Positions 1 through 13,200 of a stretch of DNA of 64,000 bases are shown piece by piece. The position numbers and the translations under genes are program-made. Source of the stretch: Conexibacter woesei Iso977N (GTDB lineage: Bacteria > Actinomycetota > Thermoleophilia > Solirubrobacterales > Solirubrobacteraceae); NCBI RefSeq assembly GCF_000424625.1, contig NZ_AUKG01000001.1, forward strand, positions 124,001 to 188,000. The letters are read 5' to 3'. Position 1 is the stretch's first letter; each line of letters starts with the position of its first letter. Under the pieces are notes generated by a model. It searched no databases, was not told where the DNA came from, and was given only the letters and a program-made list of their open reading frames with translations.

Positions 1-1425
1 GACGCCGAGGCGCAGCATCAGCGGGACGAAGATCGGCGCGAGGATCGCCCACTTCGCGATCTTCGCGGGCATGATGATGTCCACGACCATCGTCACGACG
101 ATGATCCCGAGCAACAACACCACCTTGCCGACGTCCAGGTTCTCGAGGATGTCGCCGAGCGCGATCGCCAGCACCTGCGCGATGTTCGAGAAGTCGAAGT
201 AGGCGATGAACTGGGCGATCAGCAGGAACAGGAACAGCAGCGACGCGAGGCTCGCCCACGACCTGACGATCATCCCGAGCGCGTCCTCGGAGCTCTTGAT
301 GACCTTGGTCGCGATCCCGAACGCCAGGCCGGAGGCCAGGAAGCACGCCGAGATGATCACGATCAGCGAGCTCATCAGCGGCGAGTCGCCGATGATGTCG
401 CCGTTGTCGGGGTTGCGCAGCGGCGCGCCGGACGGGAGCGTCAGCGCCGCCACGACGAGGATCACCGCGAGCAGCGCGTAGAGCGCCCAGCGCAGGCCCT
501 TGGCCTCCAGCGCCGGGTCGAGCCCCGCGTCGCCCTCCTCGCGCGCCAGCTCCTCCGGGTCGGCGGTCGACCGGTCCCAGACGCCCAGCCGCGGCTCGAC
601 CAGGCGCGTCGTGACCTGCGTGATCACGACGGTCAGGAACAGCGTCGAGACGATCCCGAACCAGAGGTTGGCCACCAGGTCGAGATGCACCGTCGGGTCG
701 ACGAGCTGCGCCGCCTCGTTGGTGATGTCGGTCACGACGCCGTCGGCGGGCGTCAGCAGGATGTTGACCGAGAACGCCGCGCTGACCGCGCCGAACGCCG
801 CGGCCACGCCCGCGAGCGGATGTCTCCCCACGCTGATGAACGCCGCCGCCGCGAGCGGCACCAGCACCAGGTACCCCGCGTCGGACGCGACCGACGACAC
901 GATCCCGACGAACACGATGATGTAGGTCAACGCCGCCGGTGAGGAGATCGCCACCAACTTGCGGATCAGCGCGCCGACCAGCCCCGAGTGCTCGGCGACC
1001 CCGACGCCGATCATCGCCACCAGGATCACGCCGACCGCGGCGAACCCGAGGAAGTTGGACACGAACGTCGTGAAGATGAAGCGGATGCCGTCGCCGGTCA
1101 GCAGGCCCTTGGCCTCGACGTGCTCCCGGACGATCCTGTACTCGCCCTGGTTGGCCGAGGAGTCGCGCGGGTCGTAGGAGTCGATCGCCGGCGCCGCGCC
1201 GCCCGTGTGCGTCGCGACCTGCGCGGCGGGCGGCTCGGCGACCTGGTGCGTGACGCCGACGTTCGCCCAGTCCAGCACCTGCGAGAGCAGGACCACGAAG
1301 ACGATCAACCCCACGAACAACAGCGCGGGGTTCGGGACGCGGTTGCCCGCGCGCTCGATCCAGCCGAGCCAACCGGTGTTCCCCTCGGGCGGCTCGGCGG
1401 CCGGCTCGGCGGCGGGCTCGCTCAC
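1..1425 (-). CDS. abgT: AbgT-family transporter, C-terminus cut by window edge
   Basis: Inner-membrane carrier of the AbgT family, whose members take up p-aminobenzoyl-glutamate or export sulfonamide-like antimetabolites. The visible 475 codons are strongly hydrophobic with many membrane spans. Family landmarks are visible: an [10 protein letters not shown] opening segment, GVGVAEHSG, and the SDAGY...[13 protein letters not shown] stretch. The GTG start at 1425 sits inside a GTGA overlap with the stop of the upstream M20 peptidase, so the two are translationally coupled. This pairing of transporter with an amidohydrolase recalls the E. coli abgABT locus, and the likely job is import plus hydrolysis of a peptide-like or aminoacyl-glutamate substrate. 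Substrate is inferred, not shown. The 3' end lies outside the window. Confidence 0.85.
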   Translation of the reverse strand, partial: MSEPAAEPAAEPPEGNTGWLGWIERAGNRVPNPALLFVGLIVFVVLLSQVLDWANVGVTHQVAEPPAAQVATHTGGAAPAIDSYDPRDSSANQGEYRIVREHVEAKGLLTGDGIRFIFTTFVSNFLGFAAVGVILVAMIGVGVAEHSGLVGALIRKLVAISSPAALTYIIVFVGIVSSVASDAGYLVLVPLAAAAFISVGRHPLAGVAAAFGAVSAAFSVNILLTPADGVVTDITNEAAQLVDPTVHLDLVANLWFGIVSTLFLTVVITQVTTRLVEPRLGVWDRSTADPEELAREEGDAGLDPALEAKGLRWALYALLAVILVVAALTLPSGAPLRNPDNGDIIGDSPLMSSLIVIISACFLASGLAFGIATKVIKSSEDALGMIVRSWASLASLLFLFLLIAQFIAYFDFSNIAQVLAIALGDILENLDVGKVVLLLGIIVVTMVVDIIMPAKIAKWAILAPIFVPLMLRLGV

Positions 1426-2726
1426 CGGAACGCCTCGGCGTAGCGCCCGAGGAAGTCCGCCTCGGCCGCGGTCGCGCGCTCCAGCTCGTCGAGCAGCACG
1501 CGCTCGTTGGGCCCGTGGATGTTCGCGTAGCCGTCGGTGGTGCCGACCAGCAGCGCCTCGGCGTCCGGGAGCGCGGCGGCCAGCGCGGAGACGATCGGGA
1601 TCGACCCGCCGGACCCGGCGAACACCGCGTCCTGGTCATAGGCCTTGCTCCAGGCGGCGCGCGCCGCGCCGTAGGCCGGGCCGCCGGTCCTCGCCGCGAA
1701 GCCGTTGCCGGTCGGGCCGGCCGACACCTCCAGCTCGATCCCGTAGGGGCGCGCGGCGCGCAGGTGGCGGATCACGGCGTCCTGCGCCTCGCCCGCGTCC
1801 TGCTCGGGGTGCACGCGGACGTTGAGCAGCGCGCGAGCGTGCGGCGAGACCGCGTTGACCGCGCCGTCGACCGACGGCACGTCGATCCCGACGACCGTGA
1901 TCGCCGGGCCGGACCAGACCCGCTCGGCCAGCGAGCCGGAGCCCAGCAGCGGCAGGCCGTCGAGGACCGTGCCGAGGTCGCGGAACTGCGCCTCGGCCTG
2001 CGCGGGGCCGTCCCACGGCGTGCGCTTGAGCCCGGCGACCGCGACGTCGCCGGCGTCGTCGTGCAGCGACGCGAGCGCGGCGATCAGCGCGAGCAGCGCG
2101 TCGGGCGCGGCGCCGCCGTACTGGCCGGAGTGCTTGCCGGACTCCAGCGTCCGGACCTCGACCGCGACGTTGGCCATCCCGCGCAGCGCGGTCGTCAGCG
2201 TCGGCGTCCCGGGCGCGATCGACCCCATGTCGCCGATGACCATCGCGTCGGCGCGGAACAGCTCCGGATCGTCGGCCGGGAAGCCGAGCAGCGCGCCGGA
2301 GCCGATCTCCTCGTAGCCCTCGATGCAGAGGCGGATCCCGACCGGCGGCCTGCCGTCCCACGCGCGCAGCGCGCCGACGTGCATCATGATGTTGGACTTG
2401 GTGTCGGCGGTGCCGCGGCCGTAGAGCGCGCCGTCGCGCTCGGTCGGCTCGAACGGCGGCGAGTCCCAGTCGCCGAGGTCGCCGGCGGCCACGACGTCGT
2501 AGTGGCTGTAGAGCAGGACCGTCGGCGCGCCGGGCGGCGCGGGGATCTCGCCGACGAGCACCGGCGCGGTGTCGGGCAGCTCGAGGCGGCCGACGCTGAC
2601 GCCGGCGTCGGCGAACAGCGCGCTCGTGAGGTCGAACGCCGCGAGCAGGTCCGGGCCGATCTCGCCGGGGACGGAGACCGAGGGGATCCGGACGAGCGCG
2701 TCGAGGTCCTCGCGGAGTTGGCTCAT
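1422..2726 (-). CDS. M20/M25/M40 family metallopeptidase
   Basis: Cytoplasmic di-zinc hydrolase of 434 residues. The M20 metal-ligand pattern is complete: SHYDVV (His75), GRGTADTK (Asp108), the catalytic-base and bridging region EGYEEIGSG (Glu139/Glu140), and Asp166 in VIGDMG. I start at ATG 2726, not the longer frame open to 2831, because a GGAG lies 8 bases upstream and the family core begins here ([19 protein letters not shown]). It overlaps the AbgT-type transporter by 4 bases. In the family such enzymes cleave dipeptides or N-acyl amino acids; with an AbgT partner, a p-aminobenzoyl-glutamate-like amide is a reasonable guess. Confidence 0.88.
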   Translation of the reverse strand: MSQLREDLDALVRIPSVSVPGEIGPDLLAAFDLTSALFADAGVSVGRLELPDTAPVLVGEIPAPPGAPTVLLYSHYDVVAAGDLGDWDSPPFEPTERDGALYGRGTADTKSNIMMHVGALRAWDGRPPVGIRLCIEGYEEIGSGALLGFPADDPELFRADAMVIGDMGSIAPGTPTLTTALRGMANVAVEVRTLESGKHSGQYGGAAPDALLALIAALASLHDDAGDVAVAGLKRTPWDGPAQAEAQFRDLGTVLDGLPLLGSGSLAERVWSGPAITVVGIDVPSVDGAVNAVSPHARALLNVRVHPEQDAGEAQDAVIRHLRAARPYGIELEVSAGPTGNGFAARTGGPAYGAARAAWSKAYDQDAVFAGSGGSIPIVSALAAALPDAEALLVGTTDGYANIHGPNERVLLDELERATAAEADFLGRYAEAFR

Positions 2727-2818
2727 CGCCGCTCCAACCTCTCGGCGCGAGGGGTGACGCGAGGTCACCCCGCACGGGTGATTCACGGTCACTCGCCCGC
2801 GCGCGAGCGTGACAGGCC

Positions 2819-3766
2819 ATGCGGATCGCAACCGTCCTGCTCCTGCTCGCCGTCGTCGCCGGCGGCGGCGCGGCGGGGTGCGGGTCGGACTCGTCCGGGT
2901 CCGGGACGACCGCGACGACGGCGTCGGTGGCTGCCACCACCACGACGAGGGACCGCCCTTCGGCGGCCCCGCGCTCGCCGATCGAGAGCGAGGACGCGCA
3001 GAAGATGACGCGCGCGCTCCCGCTCAGCGGCGCTCCGGACCCGGCGTCGACCGACGCCACGAGGGCGGACGCGGCGTTCCTGCGCGCGTCGTTCGACTCC
3101 GCCCAGCAGCTCTGGCAGCGCCAGTTCACCGCGGCGGGCGTGCCGTTCCAGCCGGGCCACCTCGTCCTGTTCCACACGCAGGTGCACACGCCGTGCGGCG
3201 TGCAGTCGCCGGAGGTCGGGCCGTTCTACTGCCCGGCGTCGGCGACCGTGTACCTCAACACGGACTTCTTCGACGCGCTCGCCGCGCAGCACGGGCTGCA
3301 GTCCGGGTGGGCGGCGGGCTACGTGACCGCGCACGAGGTCGGCCACCACATCCAGACGTTGTTGGGGGTGTTGCAGCGCAACGCGGCGCTGGAGCAGACC
3401 GACCCGGGAGGCGCGAACGCGCGGTCGGTCCTGGTCGAGCTGCAGGCCGACTGCTACGCGGGCGTGTGGCTGCACGAGCTCAGGGGCGTCGGCGCGCTGA
3501 GCGAGAGCGACGTGCAGGACATCGTCAACGCGGCGGCGATCGTCGGCGACGACTTCCAGCGCAACCAGGCGGGCAGGGCGCTGGAGCCGGAGACGTGGAC
3601 GCACGGGTCCTCGGCCCAGCGCGTGCGCTGGCTGCGGATCGGGATGGACCAGGGCGCGCCGGCGGCGTGCGACACGTTCTCGTCCGACGAGCCGGGCGGC
3701 GCGGCGTCCTCGACGCCCGCGGCGACGGGCGCGACGCCGCCGAACACGGAGGGGACGGCGGGTTAG
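2819..3766 (+). CDS. Putative neutral zinc metallopeptidase lipoprotein (YpfJ-like)
   Basis: 315-residue exported protein. A lipoprotein signal ends at a lipobox cysteine (GGGAAGC) and is followed by a Ser/Thr-rich linker. The body carries [13 protein letters not shown], the HExxH zinc site, with the [16 protein letters not shown] and [11 protein letters not shown] segments typical of the zinc_peptidase family PF04228. Members are membrane-anchored proteins of poorly known substrate. It is divergent from the M20 gene and convergent (4-base overlap) with the MarR gene downstream. The C-terminal tail is Ala/Gly/Thr-rich and low in complexity. Confidence 0.85.
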   Translation: MRIATVLLLLAVVAGGGAAGCGSDSSGSGTTATTASVAATTTTRDRPSAAPRSPIESEDAQKMTRALPLSGAPDPASTDATRADAAFLRASFDSAQQLWQRQFTAAGVPFQPGHLVLFHTQVHTPCGVQSPEVGPFYCPASATVYLNTDFFDALAAQHGLQSGWAAGYVTAHEVGHHIQTLLGVLQRNAALEQTDPGGANARSVLVELQADCYAGVWLHELRGVGALSESDVQDIVNAAAIVGDDFQRNQAGRALEPETWTHGSSAQRVRWLRIGMDQGAPAACDTFSSDEPGGAASSTPAATGATPPNTEGTAG

Positions 3767-4200
3767 GCGGGCGCGACGACCTCGGCGGCGAGGCGGCGCA
3801 GCTCGGCGCGGTCCTGCTCGCCCAGCCCGGCGGCGAGCTGCTCGACCTCCGCGTTGACGCGCCTCTGCGCCCTGCGCCCGACGCGCCGACCCTCGGCGGT
3901 GATCCGGACGTGGACGGCACGGCCGTCGTGGGTGGCGTCGACGCGCTCGACGAGGCCGCGCTTGGCGGCGCGGTCGACCAGGCCGGAGACGCTGGACTTC
4001 TCCAGGCCGAGCACGCGCGCGAGGTCGAGCATCAGCGGCTGGCGGTCGCGCAGGATCCCGAGCAGGCGCAGCTGGGTGACCGAGAGGTCCTGCTCGGCGG
4101 CCGCGGCGGCCAGCGCGGCGTGCACGGTGAACGAGAGCTGGACGAGCGCGTCCACGAGCGTGAGGTCTTCCGGGCGGTCGCCGAGCATCGTGGTTGACAT
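3763..4200 (-). CDS. MarR-family transcriptional regulator
   Basis: 145-residue winged-helix repressor. The recognition region LMLDLARVLGLEKSSVSGLVDRA and the wing VDATHDGRAVHVRITAEGR are standard MarR features. I use ATG 4200; a GTG at 4212 in the same frame is possible. It is transcribed away from the oxidoreductase gene at 4240, and the 39 bases between them hold a strong promoter and an inverted repeat. Autoregulation and control of the neighbour by a small-molecule ligand are therefore likely (inference). Confidence 0.85.
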   Translation of the reverse strand: MSTTMLGDRPEDLTLVDALVQLSFTVHAALAAAAAEQDLSVTQLRLLGILRDRQPLMLDLARVLGLEKSSVSGLVDRAAKRGLVERVDATHDGRAVHVRITAEGRRVGRRAQRRVNAEVEQLAAGLGEQDRAELRRLAAEVVAPA

Positions 4201-4237
4201 GGTACCTGACACGAACTACATTGGTTCGTTCCACCAA
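4194..4237 (+). promoter_or_regulatory. Sigma70-type promoter with MarR-type operator
   Basis: TTGACA (4194-4199), 17-bp spacer, TACATT (4217-4222) give a near-consensus promoter for the gene starting at 4240, leaving a 5' leader of about ten bases and no Shine-Dalgarno. An inverted repeat TTGGT-N7-ACCAA (4221-4225 / 4233-4237) covers the expected transcription start, as expected for a MarR operator that blocks initiation. Confidence 0.6.
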
Positions 4238-4239
4238 CT

Positions 4240-5172
4240 ATGCATGCCGCCGTCGTCACCTCCTTCTCCGCCCCACCCCAGTACGCCTCGTTCGAGGACC
4301 CGGTCGTCTCGGGCCCGGACGAACTCGTCGTCGATGTCCTTGCCGCTGGGCTCCACCAGCGCGTGCGCTCGGCCGCCGACGGGACGCACTACGAGAGCGA
4401 CGGGCAGCTGCCGCTGATCCCGGGGTTCGACGGCGTCGGCCGCGACGCGGACGGCGCGCTGCGCTACTTCATCCTGCCCGACACGCGGCTGGGCTCGATG
4501 GCGGAGCGCGTGGCGATCGACGCGCGGCGCAGCGTCGTCCTGCCCGACGACGTCGACCCGGTCGTCCTGGCCGCCGCGATGAACCCGGCGATGTCGGCGT
4601 GGCTGGCGCTGCGCCGCCGGATCGACTTCACGCCCGGGAGCAACGTGATGGTGTTGGGCGCGACCGGGAACGCGGGCCGGATGGCGGTGCAGATCGCTCG
4701 GCACCTCGGGGCGGCGTCCGTCGTCGGCGCCGCCCGTCCCTCCGCACGCCTGGACGCGCTGCTCGCGCTCGGCGCCGATCGCGTTGTCGCCCTTGACGAC
4801 GTCGGTCCCGCAGCCGGCGACGTGGACGTCGTCCTCGACTACCTGTGGGGCACCGCGACCGCGGCGGCGCTGCCCGCGGTCCTGACGGCGCGCCCCGATC
4901 GCGGCCGCCCGCTGACGTGGATCCAGATCGGCTCGATGGCCGGCCTCGACCTCACGGTCCCGTCCGCCTGGCTGCGCGCGGCGCGCCTGGCCCTCGTCGG
5001 GTCCGGCCAGGGCTCGGTCCCCACCCGCGACATCGTCGCGGAGCTGCCGGCGCTGGCCGCGCACCTCACGACCAACGCCTACACCATCGACGCGACCCCG
5101 ACGCCGCTGGCCGAGGTGGCGACCGCCTGGACGGCGCCACGCTCGACCAACCGCATCGTGTTCACGCCGTAG
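4240..5172 (+). CDS. Medium-chain dehydrogenase/reductase, quinone oxidoreductase-like
   Basis: 310-residue MDR-superfamily NADPH-dependent oxidoreductase. The N-terminal GroES-like half (PGFDGVGRDADG) is followed by a Rossmann half with VLGATGNAGRMAVQIARHLGA as the nucleotide-binding loop. The catalytic and structural zinc cysteines of alcohol dehydrogenases are absent, which favours a zinc-independent quinone/enone reductase. It is divergent from the MarR gene, whose palindrome overlaps its promoter, so induction by a reactive electrophile or phenolic is plausible. The true substrate cannot be read from sequence. Confidence 0.8.
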   Translation: MHAAVVTSFSAPPQYASFEDPVVSGPDELVVDVLAAGLHQRVRSAADGTHYESDGQLPLIPGFDGVGRDADGALRYFILPDTRLGSMAERVAIDARRSVVLPDDVDPVVLAAAMNPAMSAWLALRRRIDFTPGSNVMVLGATGNAGRMAVQIARHLGAASVVGAARPSARLDALLALGADRVVALDDVGPAAGDVDVVLDYLWGTATAAALPAVLTARPDRGRPLTWIQIGSMAGLDLTVPSAWLRAARLALVGSGQGSVPTRDIVAELPALAAHLTTNAYTIDATPTPLAEVATAWTAPRSTNRIVFTP

Positions 5173-5175
5173 TGG

Positions 5176-7416
<2,241 letters not shown>

Positions 7417-7842
7417 TCAGGAGATGGACTGGCAAGAGGGGCAGAGACCGAGGTACACGACCTCGGCCTCGTCGATGGTGAAGCCGTGGTCGTCGTGGGC
7501 GGTCAGGCAGGGCGCGGCGCCGACGGCGCAGTCGACGTCCTCGATCGCGCCGCAGGAGCGGCAGACCAGGTGATGGTGGTTGTCGCCGACGCGCGATTCG
7601 TACCGCGCCACCGAGCCCGGCGGCTGGATCCGGCGGATCAGCCCGGTGTTGGAGAGCGCGCCCAGGACGTCGTAGACCGCCTGCTGGCTGACCTCGCCGA
7701 GCTGCCGGCGGGTCAGGTCGACGATCGAGTGCGTATCCGCATGCGGATGCTCATGCACGACCCCGAGCACAGCAACGCGCGGCCGCGTGACCCGAAGGTC
7801 CACACCCCGCAACATCGCCTCGAGCTCACCGACCGCCGGCAC
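7417..7842 (-). CDS. furA: Fur-family peroxide/iron-responsive repressor
   Basis: 141-residue FurA-type regulator. The winged-helix half contains VTRPRVAVLGVV and VSQQAVYDVLGAL; the metal-binding half has NHHHLVCRSCG and GLCPSC, the two CxxC pairs of the structural zinc site. It precedes katG by 12 bases, the classic actinobacterial furA-katG arrangement in which metal-catalysed oxidation of FurA relieves repression. I keep the GTG start at 7842 because there is no better Shine-Dalgarno before ATG 7815; the leader appears short. A perfect 6-bp inverted repeat lies just upstream. Confidence 0.93.
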   Translation of the reverse strand: MPAVGELEAMLRGVDLRVTRPRVAVLGVVHEHPHADTHSIVDLTRRQLGEVSQQAVYDVLGALSNTGLIRRIQPPGSVARYESRVGDNHHHLVCRSCGAIEDVDCAVGAAPCLTAHDDHGFTIDEAEVVYLGLCPSCQSIS

Positions 7843-7865
7843 GGCACGGGAGTCTGTCAGATGTT

Positions 7866-7880
7866 CTGGAACGATTCCAG
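7866..7880. promoter_or_regulatory. Putative FurA operator
   Basis: CTGGAA-CGA-TTCCAG, a perfect 6-bp inverted repeat within an AT-richer stretch 24 bases upstream of the furA start. Its position and partial palindrome resemble the FurA box before furA-katG in other actinomycetes. It would control both genes. Confidence 0.6.
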
Positions 7881-7923
7881 AGAACCTGTCAGCGCACCGC
7901 CCGTTCGGAGGTCGCGCGCCCGG

Positions 7924-10149
7924 TCAGCGCGCGACGAGCGTCGCGCGCTGGCCCGCGCCGTGGCAGTCGACGGCGTTCCTGGCGCCGATCTTGGCCCAGA
8001 CCGTCGTCTGGCCGCTGTAGACGCCGCCGATCTCGGGGATGTCGTGCGAGAACGGGAACACGCGGACCTCGACGTAGCCGTGGCGGGCGATCGTCCCGCG
8101 CGCCACGCGCTGGTTGATCAGCGCCGTGACGTGGTGCCTGGCGGCGACGTCGAACACGCGGTCTGCCTGCTCCCTGGTCACCACCGAGTCCGGGTTGTTG
8201 TAGGGGAACCAGTTCCTGACGCCCGCGGCGTGCGCGACGCGGTCGGGCACGTCGGTGAAGATCAGCGCGGCGGTCCCGGGCGCCAGGCAGTGGCGCGCCG
8301 CGGCGATCGCGTCCGGCTCGCCGTAGTACGGGAAGACGTCCGCCGTCCGGGCGATGCGCGCCGGCTGGTGCACGGTGTAGTCGAGGTGGCGCAGGCCGTC
8401 GACGCCGAGCACCACGGTCCCCGCGAGCGCCACCGCGGCCAGCGGCCGGATCGCGCGGGCGCTGACGCCGCCGGCGGCGAGGCGGCAGCCGGCCTCCCAG
8501 CACAGCGCCGACAGCGCGATGCCCCACGGCAGGAACGTCGCCGGGACCGTGTCCGGCAGCGTGCGGCCGACGTAGTACTCGAACGCGCCGAAGCCGAAGA
8601 CGCCCGCGTAGACCAGGAGCGCGGCGCTGCGGCGGCCGTGGACGCCGGGCCGGACGTGCCCGAAGGCGACGATCCCGATGCCGGCCGTCGTCGCCGCGAC
8701 GAACGTCGCGAAGATCACCGTGTGGAGGTCGAGCAGGTGGTTCAGCGGCTCCATGAAGTAGCCGGCGGCGCCGAACTGGCGCGAGAAGTAGAAGAGCTGG
8801 CCCGGGTCCGGCAGGCTGCCGGACCTGACGAGCGTCAGCAGCGCGAACGCGGCGAGGACGGCGACGCCGCCGGCGAGCAGCTCGCCCGCGAGCACCGCGG
8901 TCCGGCGCAGCGGCGCGCGCGGGTCGTCGTTGAGCAGCGCGACCGCGAGCACCGCCCCGGCGACCGCGAACAGGCCGAACTCGACGTTGAGCAGGAACGT
9001 CGCCGTCGCCGCGGCGCCGAACGCGACCGTCTGCCCGCGGGTGCGCCTGGCGGCGCCGACGAGCATCACGGTGGCGAGGGCCAGCGCGAGCGGGCCGAGC
9101 TCGCGGATCGGCAGCAGGGCGAAGTACCCGGCGAGCGTGTGGACGTTCCAGCCGGCCACGACCTGGCCGGTGATGAAGCCGATCCCGATCGGCACCAGGA
9201 ACAGCAGCAACCCGCGCGCCGCAGTCCCGGTCACGGCGCGGAACGTGAGGTACAGGCACGTGAGCGCGACCAAGCCCAGCAGGGCCATGCTCAGCGTGAA
9301 CACCGCCAGCGTCGGGGCGAAGACGAGGTAGACCGGCGCCAGCAGCCACGACAGCAGCGCGGTGTACTGGGGCGTGAAATCGACCAGCGGCGTGTGGCCG
9401 TAGTAGACCGCCGTCGCCTCCTCGTAGGTGTACTGGACGTGCGAGCCGGTGTTGCCGGCGCTCAAGATGATGTTGCCGTCGGAGTAGATGCCCACCGACA
9501 GGACGGCGGCCGCCAGGACGAGCGCCACCGCGAGCCCGGCGAGCTCACCGGCGCGGCGGCGCGACAGGCGGTCGACGGCCAGCGCCAGCCAGCGCGCGCG
9601 CCCGGCGAAGAGCGTCGCGACCCCGAAGGCCAGCACGGCGGCCGTCACGATCGCCAGCACCGGGCCCATCGAGAGGAAGCGGTCGAACGTGCCGTGGCCC
9701 CTGGCCAGCGACACCGTCCCGACGACCACGACCGCGACGAACCCGGCGGCCGGGGCGTAGCACGTGATCGCGTCGAGGCTCCGGCGCCGCGCGACGAGCA
9801 ACGCGCAGGGAACGACCGCCATCGCGGCGAGGAGCGCGAGCAGGTAGCGCTGCTGCTCCAGCGGCTCCGGCCTCAGGTTGACGGCGTCGAACGGGAAGAA
9901 GTAGGGGCCGAAGGTGAGGCCGGTCCTGGGCCTGATGTCGAGCGCCGGCAGCAGCCAGGCGCCCACGACCCAGACGGCGACGGCCAGGACGAGGAGCGCG
10001 GCCCAGGTCGCGTTCCACGCGGGCGCGTCGACGACGAACGCGTCGCGGATCCTGCCCGGGAGGGTCGCGGCGCGCGCCCTGCTCGAGGCGGGTGGAGGCC
10101 TTGCCGCCGCGACGGGCGGGCGGTACCGGCTGGACGTCTTCGGGCTCAC
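7924..10149 (-). CDS. Large polytopic membrane protein, function unknown
   Basis: 741 residues. A basic, proline-rich cytoplasmic N-terminus is followed by roughly a dozen hydrophobic segments, starting with WAALLVLAVAVWVVGAWLL. A periplasmic loop after the sixth span or so reads GIYSDGNIILSAGNTGSHV, then VDFTPQYTALLSWLLAP. The last 180 residues are soluble (FTDVPDRVAHAAGVRNWFPY, DIPEIGGVYSGQTTVWAKIG). The topology resembles GT-C glycosyltransferase-like membrane proteins, but I see no firm catalytic motif. It stands alone, 81 bases before furA on the same strand. I do not recognise the family. Confidence 0.75.
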   Translation of the reverse strand: MSPKTSSRYRPPVAAARPPPASSRARAATLPGRIRDAFVVDAPAWNATWAALLVLAVAVWVVGAWLLPALDIRPRTGLTFGPYFFPFDAVNLRPEPLEQQRYLLALLAAMAVVPCALLVARRRSLDAITCYAPAAGFVAVVVVGTVSLARGHGTFDRFLSMGPVLAIVTAAVLAFGVATLFAGRARWLALAVDRLSRRRAGELAGLAVALVLAAAVLSVGIYSDGNIILSAGNTGSHVQYTYEEATAVYYGHTPLVDFTPQYTALLSWLLAPVYLVFAPTLAVFTLSMALLGLVALTCLYLTFRAVTGTAARGLLLFLVPIGIGFITGQVVAGWNVHTLAGYFALLPIRELGPLALALATVMLVGAARRTRGQTVAFGAAATATFLLNVEFGLFAVAGAVLAVALLNDDPRAPLRRTAVLAGELLAGGVAVLAAFALLTLVRSGSLPDPGQLFYFSRQFGAAGYFMEPLNHLLDLHTVIFATFVAATTAGIGIVAFGHVRPGVHGRRSAALLVYAGVFGFGAFEYYVGRTLPDTVPATFLPWGIALSALCWEAGCRLAAGGVSARAIRPLAAVALAGTVVLGVDGLRHLDYTVHQPARIARTADVFPYYGEPDAIAAARHCLAPGTAALIFTDVPDRVAHAAGVRNWFPYNNPDSVVTREQADRVFDVAARHHVTALINQRVARGTIARHGYVEVRVFPFSHDIPEIGGVYSGQTTVWAKIGARNAVDCHGAGQRATLVAR

Positions 10150-10222
10150 AACTGGTGAGCGTAGATCTGCGATCGGGGTCAGGAATAGGCCGGACCCCTG
10201 CCAGTTGGGTTCGAAGGCCTGT

Positions 10223-13200
10223 TCAGCGCGTGCGGCTGTAGCGGACGCTCGTGGTCACGGAGTTCGCGGGCTGGAGGGTTGGGTTGCCCGTGAAGTGGGC
10301 GGTGAGCTTGGGGGTGGGTGAGGCCTTGGGCTTCTTGGTGGTGATGGTGGCCTTGAAGGTGCAGGTCCTCGTGAGGTGCGCCGTGGTGTGGCCGAGGGTG
10401 CGGGTGGATTGCCTGAGGGTGAGGGTGATCGTTCCGGTGCAGGCCCTCTTGGAGGTCCCGGGCGCGAGCTTGAGCGTGCCGGTGATCGTGAGGCGCGTCG
10501 TGCTCTTGCGCGTGACCTTCACGGAGAGCGAGCGGGGCTTGGCGCGCCTGTCGGTGGGCGGCGCGGTGGCGTGGACGGGCGGCGGGGTCGTCTGCCCGGG
10601 CGCGGGCGGGGGTGACGTCTGCGTCGTCGTAGTCGTAGTCGTCGTGGTGATCGTCGTCGTCGTCGTCGGCGTCGTGTCGGTCGGCGGGTCGTCGCCGTCG
10701 TCGCCGTCGGGCGGCGAAGCCCTGGTGTCGCCGAGGCGGACGACGACCGTGCCGTCGGCCGGCGTGTCCATCGTCAGCACCGGCGCGTTGGAGCCGACGC
10801 CGAGCGGGACCGGGAACGACGACACCGGGCCGTCGGTCAGGTCCTCGGCCAGCGCGGTCCCGGCGGCGATGCCGTCGGTCGACCACAGCTCCATGCCGTG
10901 CTCGGCGTCGGCGGCCGCGAAGTACGCGACGTCGCCGTCGACCGCGATCGGCGCGCCCGTCGGCGGCGCGAACGGCACCGTGGACGAGAGCGCCACCGGC
11001 ACGCCGCCGGCCGCCGTGTCGTACCCGTACAACGTGGTCCCCGCCGCGAACAGCAGGTGCGTCCCGGCCGCCGTCAGCGTCCCGGGGTAGTGGATCGTCC
11101 CGTCAACCTCCCTCGTCCCGGCGGCGGTCCCGTCGGTCGTCCAGACCGTGGGCCCGTCGTCGGTCGCGGCGGCCGAGAAGTACAACCTGCCGCCCGCCGC
11201 CGTGAAGCCGCCCGGCATGCTCGCGCCGCCGTCGGTCCGGATGTCCTTGACCAGCCCGGTGCCGACGTCGGTGCCGTCCGACGCCCACAGCTCCTGGTCG
11301 TACTGCCTGCCGACGGCGTCGGCCGAGTAGTACACCTTGCCCCCGAAGGCGTACATGCCGGCCGGCGACACGCCGCCGGTGCCGGCCACGCTGTCCTGCA
11401 CCATCGCGGTCCCCGCGGCGGTCCCGTCCGACGCCCACAGCTCCTGGCCGTGCCTTCCGTCGGTCGCCGAGAACACCACCTTGCTCCCCAGCGCCGCCAG
11501 CGAGCCCGGCGACGACGCCGTCCTGCCCGGGTTGATGTCCTTGACGATCGCCGTCCCGGCGGCGGTGCCGTCGGTCTTCCACAGCTCGGCCCCGGTCGTC
11601 GCGCCGGCGTCGCCGACGAAGTACACGTACCTGCCCGCCGCCACCACGCTGCCGACGCCGCCCTGCACCAGCAGCCCCGGCACGCTGGTGACCTCGTGGG
11701 TCCCGGCCGCGGTCCCGTCGGTCGACCAGAGCTGGGTGCCGCCCAGGTCGGCGTCGAAGGCCACGAAGTACACCTTCCTCCTGAACACGGTCATGCCGCT
11801 CGGGCCCAACGCACCCGGGATCGCCCGCGTCCCGCCGGACGTGCCGTCGGTGACGTAGAGCTGCAGGTCGCCGCCGGGCCTCAAGGCCACGAAGAACTGC
11901 TGGTCGCCGAGCCGCACCGACGGCGTCGGGTTCGCCAGCCCCTGCAGCCGGACGTCGTCGAGCGTCGTGCCCGCGGCGGTCCCGTCGCTGATCCACGGCT
12001 CCTTGCCGTGCACGCCGTCGTCGGCCGTGAGCACGACGCGCCCGCCGCCGACCGCGGCCAGCGCGTCGCCGAACCCATCGCCGGCGCCCGGCATGATGTC
12101 CTTGACGAGCGCGGTCCCCGCGGCCGTCCCGTCGGTCCTCCACAGCTCGTACCCGTCGGCGTCCTCGCGCGCGCCGAAGAACAGCGCGGACCCGGAAGCC
12201 GTCAGCTGCTGGGGCGCGACCACCGGGTGGCCGCCCGCGTCGTGGACCACGGCGGTCCCGCCGGACGTCCCGTCGGACCGCCACAGCGCCGTCCCGTTGC
12301 CGTCGTCGGCGCTGAAGTACAGCGTCCCGCCGAGCGCGGTCAGCCACGTCGGCCCCGAGCTCCCCGTCGTGTTGATGTCCTTGACCTCAGCGGTCCCGCC
12401 GGTCGTGCCGTCGGACCTCCACAGCTCCACGTCCTGACCGCTGCCGCTGGCGTCGGCGGCGAAGAACAGCGCGTGGCCCACGACCGTCAAGTTGGTGGGA
12501 TTGCCGCTGTCATCGCCGGAGGCGACGTTCTTCAACAGCACGGTCCCGCCCACGGTGCCATCGCTCCGGTACAGCTCGTGCCCGCCGCTCGCGCCCGTCG
12601 CCGCGAAGTACAGCCTGCCGTCGAGCTCGGTGAACCCCTCCGCCCCGTCGAGGCCGGTCGTCACGACGTGCGTCCCGCCCGTGGTGCCGTCGCTCACCCA
12701 CGGCGCGCCATCGCCGTTGAACGCGACGCCGCCCGCGAACGGCGCCAGGTTCGAGACCGCGCCGAGCGCCGAGGTCAGCGGCCTGGTCCCGCTCGAGGTG
12801 CCGTCGCTGACGTACAGGTCGGCGCCCAGCACGAAGTACAGCTTCCCGCCCGAGGCCACCAGTCCCGCCGGGCTCGCGTCAGTGCCGAGGTCCCGGACCA
12901 TCGTGGTCCCGGCCGCCGTCCCGTCCGAGCTCCAGAGCTGCGGGCCGTGTGTCCCGTCGTCGGCCGTGAAGTACAGCGTGCCGCCGACCGCGGTCAAGTT
13001 CGCCGGGTTGGCGTCCGCCATCCCCGGGTTGATGTCCTTGACCAGCGTGGACGTCCCGCTCCCGTCGCCGTGGTACAGCTCGGCGCCGCGCGCGCCGTCG
13101 TTGGCCACGAAGAAGTACCCGCTGCCGACCGCCACCGCCGTGCTGGGCGACGACGTGTCGTTCATCGGGCTGATCGCCGCCAGCCGCGTGACGGCCGGGG

